Shown piece after piece: positions 4,759-9,691 of a stretch of 9,691 nt of DNA. The stretch comes from an uncultured Planctomycetaceae bacterium (GTDB taxonomy: Bacteria; Planctomycetota; Planctomycetia; Pirellulales; Pirellulaceae), in assembly GCA_903927685.1 (NCBI GenBank), contig CAIYOB010001024.1, forward strand, positions 1 through 9,691, read 5' to 3'. Below the pieces are notes generated by a model that saw only the letters and a program-made list of their open reading frames with translations, ran no database searches and was not told where the DNA came from. A program made the translations under genes and the position numbers. The stretch's first letter is position 1. The number at the start of each line of letters is the position of its first letter.

Positions 4759-6978
4759 ATGATAGACGGCCCCTTCGAGCCCACCATCGACAGCTTGCTG
4801 AACGACGTGCCGGTCCCCGCCGGCCTGGCGCCCCGCTTGCGCGGGATTGCGGAGCTGAATGACGAGGAGCTGGATGTTCGGCTGTGGGACGTCCAGATTC
4901 CCGCCGACTTGGTCGCGCGGCTGCAAGGACTGGTCGACGATGAAGAGCTGGACGACGGGCTGCGGCGCGTGCCGCTCCCGGTCGGCGTGCTGCCGCGGAG
5001 TCGCATGATCCCGTACCGTCGCCGGCGCTCGGAGCTGCGTCAGTGGTCGCTGGCGGCCAGTCTGATGATCCTGGTCGGCGCGGGGCTGTTGGCCCTTGTC
5101 GGCAGCATGACATCGTCACTCCGCCCGCTTCCCCCGCCGCCGCTGGCGCTGCTTGTGGTCGATCAAGGGCCGTTGGATCTGCTCGCGCCATTAGAATCGT
5201 CGGTGGCGATCGTGGCTGAAGCGAGCGGCCACGGGAAGCAACCGGACGCGGGCGGCTTGAGCGACGAGACCTTGCGTCTGCTGACAACATTTGACCGGCC
5301 CCAACCGGGGCCGGCGGGCCAACTTGCCGAAGACATCCGCACGACCGCCTGGAATCCCTGGGACAACTGGTTGCTGACCCGCTGGGGTGCGCTGGGATAC
5401 TCGCCCTCCGCCAAGACAGGTTTACCCAGCCTGTCTAGCTTAACCGCTCCTGCCGCCCGTGGAATGGAAGCACCTTTGGTACGCGGCTACGATCGCGAGT
5501 TCCTGTACAGTCGCGGAGTCCAGCCGCCGACCCTGACCGGGTTCGATCCGGAGTCCCGCAGCCTGGACGTGCCGCTGGCCAGTCGCTCCGACAGCCTGGC
5601 GCAGGTCCGCCGCCAGGCAGCGGCCGGCCATCTGCCGTCGCCCGAGCAGGTCCGCGTGGAGGATTTCTTGGCCGCTGTGCAGTCGCACTTGGGGACGACT
5701 GCCGAACCGGGGACGGTCGCGATTCGCACGGCGGGAGGACCGTCCGTGTTCAATCCGGCGGAGGCCGGGCTGTTTCAGATCCGCATCCAGGTCGGTGGGC
5801 CTCGACAACGAAACTTGCCCGCTAGCCATCTGATTCTGGCGATCGACACCTCGGCGAGCATGACCCGGGACGGGGCCGGCGATTGGGTGCAGGACGCAGT
5901 GGACGAAGTCCTGAATCAGCTGGGGCCGGACGATCGCTTGTCGGTCATCCTGTTCGCCCGCGAGGTTGCCGAAATCGTCCGCGAAGCAGGCCCGGGCGAC
6001 CGGGGTGAGTTGCAGCAACTGATGCAGGTTCTGGAACGTCCCGGCATGGGTGGCGGGGCGAATCTGGGCGCGGCCCTCCAGCAGGCGATCTCCCTTGCGG
6101 TAGAGGCCGGAACGGCGGCCGATCTGCCGCAGCGGCTGGTTGTGATGTCCGCCACTCGCCCGGTCCTGGATCGCGCCGAGGCCGACGGCGTGCGGAAGAT
6201 GTTCGCCGAGGCGGCAAAGGACGACTTGAAGGTCGAGGTCTGCGACCTGGCAGCCGAGGAAGTTCCCGCCGAAGCGTGGTTGGATCTGGCGGGGCCGGTC
6301 GCTTGTACGGTGCGTCGCCCGCACAGCGCCGACGGCTTGCGGTGGACCTTGGTGGAAACGCTGACCGGCAGCGACTCGCTGGCAGCCACGGAAGTCAAGT
6401 TGCACGTGGAATTCAATCCGCGGACGGTCGCGGCCTATCGACTGGTCGGCCACGATTCGACGGGATACGGCGGTCTGTTGCCCGCCCCCGTCGAAGCCGA
6501 CCTCCACGCCGGCCAGACGGCCTCGGCCCTGTTCGAGTTGTGGCTGTATCCCAACGATGAAGACGACGTGGCAACCGTCCGGTTGCAATGGCGCGACCCG
6601 GCGAACGGTCAGCTGCAATCCGCGGGCCCTCAGCGGTTCAGTCGCTTGCAGTTCGCGACCGCGTTCGAGGGAGCGGCTCCGTCGCTGCAAGCCGCGGCCA
6701 TTACCGCCGAAGCGGGGGAAGTGCTCAAGCAGGCGTTCAATTTCGGTCTGGCTGCCCCCGATCGCTACCGGTACGAACCGAAGCCGAGCGGACTGGATGA
6801 CGTGTTGGCCCGAGCGAAAGACGCCCCCGCCGGGCTGGCGAGGCAGCCTTCGTTCCAGCGGTTCGTCCGGTTGCTGGAAGTCCTCTCGCGACTCGACCGC
6901 ACCCGCGCGCTGGCCGCGGCGCGTTCGGGCACACGCGGAATCAGCGGAGAACAATGGCGGGACTATGGACTCCCGTGA
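4759..6978 (+). CDS. YfbK-like VWA membrane protein, candidate anti-sigma factor or sensor
   Basis: A protein of 739 aa. The N-terminal 95 residues should be cytoplasmic and contain three similar segments: DVPVPAGLAPRL (17-28), DVQIPADLVARL (44-55) and RVPLPVGVLPR (70-80). RRRR then precedes a membrane helix at about 96-117. A Pro-rich linker follows, then a YfbK-type region at about 260-310 (SLDVPLASRS, then QVRRQAAAGHLPSPEQVRVED) and a VWA domain at about 354-500 beginning LILAIDTSASM. After that comes the segment typical of YfbK homologues, LHVEFNPRTVAAYRLVG (548-564) and HAGQTASALFELWLY, and a C-terminal part resembling the DUF3520 region (about 628-715). The first metal-site motif (DTSAS, 363-367) is intact. 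The usual Thr is Ala434 (GGGANLG), and the usual Asp-Gly after the fourth strand is replaced by SATRP, so ordinary metal binding is doubtful. The ATG at 4759 has no Shine-Dalgarno sequence and may depend on coupling to the sigma gene. An anti-sigma role is inferred from position and topology. Confidence 0.9.
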   Translation: MIDGPFEPTIDSLLNDVPVPAGLAPRLRGIAELNDEELDVRLWDVQIPADLVARLQGLVDDEELDDGLRRVPLPVGVLPRSRMIPYRRRRSELRQWSLAASLMILVGAGLLALVGSMTSSLRPLPPPPLALLVVDQGPLDLLAPLESSVAIVAEASGHGKQPDAGGLSDETLRLLTTFDRPQPGPAGQLAEDIRTTAWNPWDNWLLTRWGALGYSPSAKTGLPSLSSLTAPAARGMEAPLVRGYDREFLYSRGVQPPTLTGFDPESRSLDVPLASRSDSLAQVRRQAAAGHLPSPEQVRVEDFLAAVQSHLGTTAEPGTVAIRTAGGPSVFNPAEAGLFQIRIQVGGPRQRNLPASHLILAIDTSASMTRDGAGDWVQDAVDEVLNQLGPDDRLSVILFAREVAEIVREAGPGDRGELQQLMQVLERPGMGGGANLGAALQQAISLAVEAGTAADLPQRLVVMSATRPVLDRAEADGVRKMFAEAAKDDLKVEVCDLAAEEVPAEAWLDLAGPVACTVRRPHSADGLRWTLVETLTGSDSLAATEVKLHVEFNPRTVAAYRLVGHDSTGYGGLLPAPVEADLHAGQTASALFELWLYPNDEDDVATVRLQWRDPANGQLQSAGPQRFSRLQFATAFEGAAPSLQAAAITAEAGEVLKQAFNFGLAAPDRYRYEPKPSGLDDVLARAKDAPAGLARQPSFQRFVRLLEVLSRLDRTRALAAARSGTRGISGEQWRDYGLP

Positions 6979-7006
6979 CGATTTGTCCGGCAGTCGCGGC
7001 CGTCTG

Positions 7007-7032
7007 GGAATTGACGCCCGGCACTCGCCGTC
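7007..7032 (+). promoter_or_regulatory. Candidate ECF-type promoter before the secreted protein gene
   Basis: GGAATT (7007-7012) and CGTC (7029-7032) are separated by 16 bases, close to the general ECF pattern of a GGAAC-like -35 and a CGTC-like -10. A sigma-70-like alternative overlaps it: TTGACG (7011-7016) with a weak GGCAAT (7034-7039) at 17 bases. If the ECF element is used, the neighbouring sigma factor could drive this gene. I did not find the same pair at the same spacing upstream of the sigma gene. Confidence 0.3.
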
Positions 7033-7059
7033 TGGCAATCGTGGCAATCGTGGCGATCG
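7033..7059. repeat. Three tandem 9-base units TGGCAATCG
   Basis: Units at 7033-7041 and 7042-7050 are identical, and the third (7051-7059) differs at one base (TGGCGATCG). The array starts directly after the candidate ECF -10 element, so the transcription start would fall inside it. The 8-mer CCGTCTGG also occurs twice just upstream (7000-7007 and 7028-7035). These may be regulator sites or a slippage product. Confidence 0.7.
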
Positions 7060-7138
7060 TAGATCTTGCGAGACCGGGCGCGAGACGATAACCTCTAGAA
7101 ATTCGCAGCGGAAGGAACGCCTAGCTGGGGAGCGGATA

Positions 7139-9691
7139 ATGAGCACACGGCGCGACGGCAAGAATCGGTTCGGGGTGGCGGCAATTGCCTGGCTGGTCCT
7201 GGTGGAATCCGCCCTTGCGCCCGCCTCCGAACCGGCCCGGGAGTTCCTCCAGGGGTTGCGGGATCGCGGCTACTATGACACGGCGGTCGAATACCTGAAC
7301 TCGATGAAGACCAGCAAACTGGCGCCGGTCGAGTTGAAAGAATCGCTGTTGTACGAATTGGGCTCGACGCTGATCGAGGCTTCGCGACTGCAGCGGGATG
7401 TCGCGCTGCGCGAGAAGCAACTGGACGAAGCCCGCGACGCCTTGACGCGATTCGTCGGCCAGAATCCGGACCACGCCCTGGTCAACTCGGCCAACAGCCA
7501 GCTCGGCAACCTGCTGGTCGAGCGGGCCCGGATCAAGGTCGAGCAGTCCAAACAGCCGAAGGCTGACAAGGCGGCCATGCTGACCGCGGCGCGGCAGCAG
7601 TACGAGGACGCGTACAAGGTCTTCGCCCGTTCGCAGAACGACCTCAAGGAGCGGTTGGCCAAGCTTCCCAAAGTGATCGACCCCAAGGAAACCAAGGCCA
7701 TCGAAGCACGGGACCAGCTGCGGGCCGATTATCTGCAGGTCCAATTGCTGTCGGCGGCGGTCCGCGAGGAGACGGTCGAGACGCTGGCCAAGGGCTCGCA
7801 GGAATACACCGCCCTGCTGACGGAGGCCGCCGGGCAGTATGCCGAGGTCTACGACAAGTACCGCACGCGGCTGGCCGGCTTGTACGCCCGCATGTACCAG
7901 GGCCGCTGCAACCAGAAATTGGATAAGCTCAAGGAAGCGCTGACGCTGTATGCGGAACTGCTGGACCAGCCGGACAATCCGGAAGAGTTCCGCGCGTTGA
8001 AGCAGAAGACGCTGCTGCTGGCCGCCCAGGCTTGGCTGGCCAGCAAGCCGCCGTTGTATCAGGAAGCGGTCAAGTTCCTCGAACCGTGGATCGAGAATGC
8101 GCGGCCCACTGAGGCCCGGCAGCCCGAGTGGCTGGAGCTGCGGCTGGCGCTGGCCGAGGGCCAATGGGGGTTGGCCACAGCCGGCAAGAAAGCCAAGGCC
8201 AACGACCCGCAGGTCAAACGCTGGGAAAGCGAGGCCCGCAAGAACGCCTTGTACGTCTCCAAGCAGGCCGGCGATTTGCAGGCCAAGGCCCGCGAGTTGG
8301 TCGCCAAGTTCGGCGGGCCGGAACTGGCGGAAGACAGCACCAAGAAACAGCCCAAGACGTTCGCCGAAGCCAAGGACGCCGGCCGCGAGGCGCTGGACGC
8401 CCTGCAGACCGCCAACATGGTCCTCCAGACCTATCCAGCCCGGATTGCGGGCGAGGCGGACGAGAAGGTCAAGGCGGATCTGCAGAAGCAGTTGGAGGAG
8501 GCCCAGCAGACCGTCAAGTCGGCCGTGCAAGAGGCCCTGGCCTACTTCCAGAAAGCGCTCGAGTTGTCGGACAGCCAGACCTCGGTCGATGACCTGAACG
8601 TCGTCCGTTACTTCCTGTGCTTCCTGCATTTCTCGGCCAACGATTTCTACGAGGCCGGTCTGCTGGGCGAATTCGTCGCCCGCCGCTACCCCGACAGCGC
8701 CGGGGCTCGCCAGTGCGCCAAAATCGCGATGGCGGCGTACCTCAAGCTGTACACCGAAAACACGACGGACAACAAGGGATTCGAGACGCAGAAGGTGACC
8801 GGCATCGCCACCTACATCTCCCAGAAATGGGCCGACCAGCCGGAAGCCATCGACGCGTTGAACACGCTGGTACCGCTGATGATCAAGGCCGGCGACCTGG
8901 CAGCCGCCGAAAAGTACTTGAACGAAATCCCCGTCGATTCGCCCAAACGGGGTGAAGCGGAGATCAAGACCGGCCAGGCGATGTGGAGCGAGTATCTGCA
9001 GGGTATGCAGCAGATGCGCAAATGGGAGACGGGTGAAGAGCCCAAACCGGAAGGCACCGATCTGACGGCCAAGAAAGCAACCTTGGACCAGATCAAAGCG
9101 CGGGCCCAGCAAGTTCTCGAAGACGGCGTCAAGCGGATGAAGGGCACCGGCAAGGTGGACGAGTCGGCGGCGACCGCCTCGCTGTCGCTGGCTCAGATTT
9201 ACGTCGACACGGGACAAGCGGACAAGGCGGTCGCGGTCCTCGAAGACCCGCAGCTGGGGCCGCTGACTTTGGTCCAGGCGGGCAGTCCAGCCACGCAGCG
9301 CCAGGGGTTTGCGGGCGAGACCTACAAGTCCGCCTTGCGGGCCTACATCTCGTCGCTGGCCGGCGCGGCCGACGCCGATGCGATTATCAAGAAGGCCACC
9401 GAGGTCATGGCGGCGATGAAAGAAGCCATCCCGCAGGACCAGCTGATCGTGATCTACGTCAGCCTGGCCCGCGATCTGGAACAGCAGATGAAGTTGGCCA
9501 CTCCGGATGCCAAGAAGGCGCTGTCCAAGGGCTTTGAGACCTTCTTGAAGCAGATCCGGTCGGCCAGTACGGAATTCAGTGTCCTGAACTGGGTCGCCGA
9601 AACGTTCAGCGGCATCGCGGCCGGATTCGACACCTCCTCGCAGGGCAAGCCCGTGCTGACGGTCGAAGCCAAGAAGTACTACGAAGAGGCG
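7139..9691 (+). CDS. Large secreted alpha-helical, TPR-like protein (3' end outside window)
   Basis: The frame is open for 851 codons from the ATG at 7139 to the window edge, with no stop. GGGGAG (7127-7132), six bases before the ATG, is a good ribosome-binding site. Residues 1-30 form a signal peptide: basic MSTRRDGKNR, hydrophobic FGVAAIAWLVLV, and Ala-type cleavage near ALA or APA. The rest is almost entirely helical and rich in Lys, Ala, Gln and Glu. Paired-helix segments resemble tetratricopeptide repeats, for example about 93-135 (LDEARDALTRFVGQNPDHA), 262-315 (KLKEALTLYAELL) and 682-702 (LSLAQIYVDTGQADKAVAVL). Charged stretches at about 145-240 and 440-475 could be coiled coil. No catalytic motif was seen. 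The likely role is a periplasmic or cell-surface scaffold; its partner is unknown. It follows the VWA protein by 160 bases in the same direction and may share its regulation. Confidence 0.88.
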   Translation, partial: MSTRRDGKNRFGVAAIAWLVLVESALAPASEPAREFLQGLRDRGYYDTAVEYLNSMKTSKLAPVELKESLLYELGSTLIEASRLQRDVALREKQLDEARDALTRFVGQNPDHALVNSANSQLGNLLVERARIKVEQSKQPKADKAAMLTAARQQYEDAYKVFARSQNDLKERLAKLPKVIDPKETKAIEARDQLRADYLQVQLLSAAVREETVETLAKGSQEYTALLTEAAGQYAEVYDKYRTRLAGLYARMYQGRCNQKLDKLKEALTLYAELLDQPDNPEEFRALKQKTLLLAAQAWLASKPPLYQEAVKFLEPWIENARPTEARQPEWLELRLALAEGQWGLATAGKKAKANDPQVKRWESEARKNALYVSKQAGDLQAKARELVAKFGGPELAEDSTKKQPKTFAEAKDAGREALDALQTANMVLQTYPARIAGEADEKVKADLQKQLEEAQQTVKSAVQEALAYFQKALELSDSQTSVDDLNVVRYFLCFLHFSANDFYEAGLLGEFVARRYPDSAGARQCAKIAMAAYLKLYTENTTDNKGFETQKVTGIATYISQKWADQPEAIDALNTLVPLMIKAGDLAAAEKYLNEIPVDSPKRGEAEIKTGQAMWSEYLQGMQQMRKWETGEEPKPEGTDLTAKKATLDQIKARAQQVLEDGVKRMKGTGKVDESAATASLSLAQIYVDTGQADKAVAVLEDPQLGPLTLVQAGSPATQRQGFAGETYKSALRAYISSLAGAADADAIIKKATEVMAAMKEAIPQDQLIVIYVSLARDLEQQMKLATPDAKKALSKGFETFLKQIRSASTEFSVLNWVAETFSGIAAGFDTSSQGKPVLTVEAKKYYEEA

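Noticed and set aside
5440..7161. A 573-codon open frame on the minus strand opposite the VWA gene
   Set aside because: The plus strand encodes recognisable YfbK and VWA motifs through this region. The minus product is Arg/Gln-rich with no domain and is an antisense shadow.
7121..9217. A 698-codon open frame on the minus strand opposite the secreted protein gene
   Set aside because: It is the mirror of a strongly coding plus-strand frame in G+C-rich DNA. The plus frame has a good ribosome-binding site, a signal peptide and coherent helical repeats, while the minus product is a Leu/Gln/Arg-rich sequence without recognisable domains.

Overview
The window is G+C-rich, with tightly packed genes and several starts lacking a clear Shine-Dalgarno sequence. 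A planctomycete (Pirellula-like) chromosome is the best guess. The support is the gene content: an ECF sigma factor, a YfbK-like von Willebrand A (VWA) membrane protein, a very large secreted helical protein and poorly conserved membrane-anchored proteins. No rRNA or other phylogenetic marker is present, so this assignment is inference. No tRNA, insertion sequence, CRISPR array or phage gene was seen.

Left block (1-3114, minus strand): three genes run leftward as one probable operon with almost no spacing. They are a 469-aa protein with a membrane segment at each end, a 517-aa protein with a signal peptide and a C-terminal membrane anchor (ATGA overlap with the first), and the start of a third, very hydrophobic protein that leaves the window. 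The first two share a repeated extracytoplasmic unit, a short helix followed by a compact beta-rich domain that looks OB-fold-like. I count one copy in the first protein and two in the second. Function is unknown; they look like parts of one envelope complex.

Centre (3115-4224): a type II toxin-antitoxin pair on the plus strand, a Phd/YefM-type antitoxin followed by a VapC-type PIN ribonuclease with a 4-base overlap. It has its own candidate promoter, and a 9-base direct repeat overlaps the -10. A 268-base gap with several inverted repeats follows.

Right block (4225-9691, plus strand): an ECF sigma factor with a TTG start is followed 30 bases later, in the same reading frame, by a 739-aa protein. 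That protein has a cytoplasmic N-terminus with three short repeats, one membrane segment, and an extracytoplasmic YfbK-type VWA region whose metal site looks broken. After 160 bases comes a secreted, alpha-helical TPR-like protein (851 codons, incomplete). The likely logic is that the membrane VWA protein holds or senses for the sigma factor. The gap before the last gene contains an ECF-like promoter candidate (GGAATT-N16-CGTC), so the secreted protein could be a target of the sigma factor. The sigma/VWA pair, with possible anti-sigma activity in a YfbK-family protein, is the most interesting part of the window.
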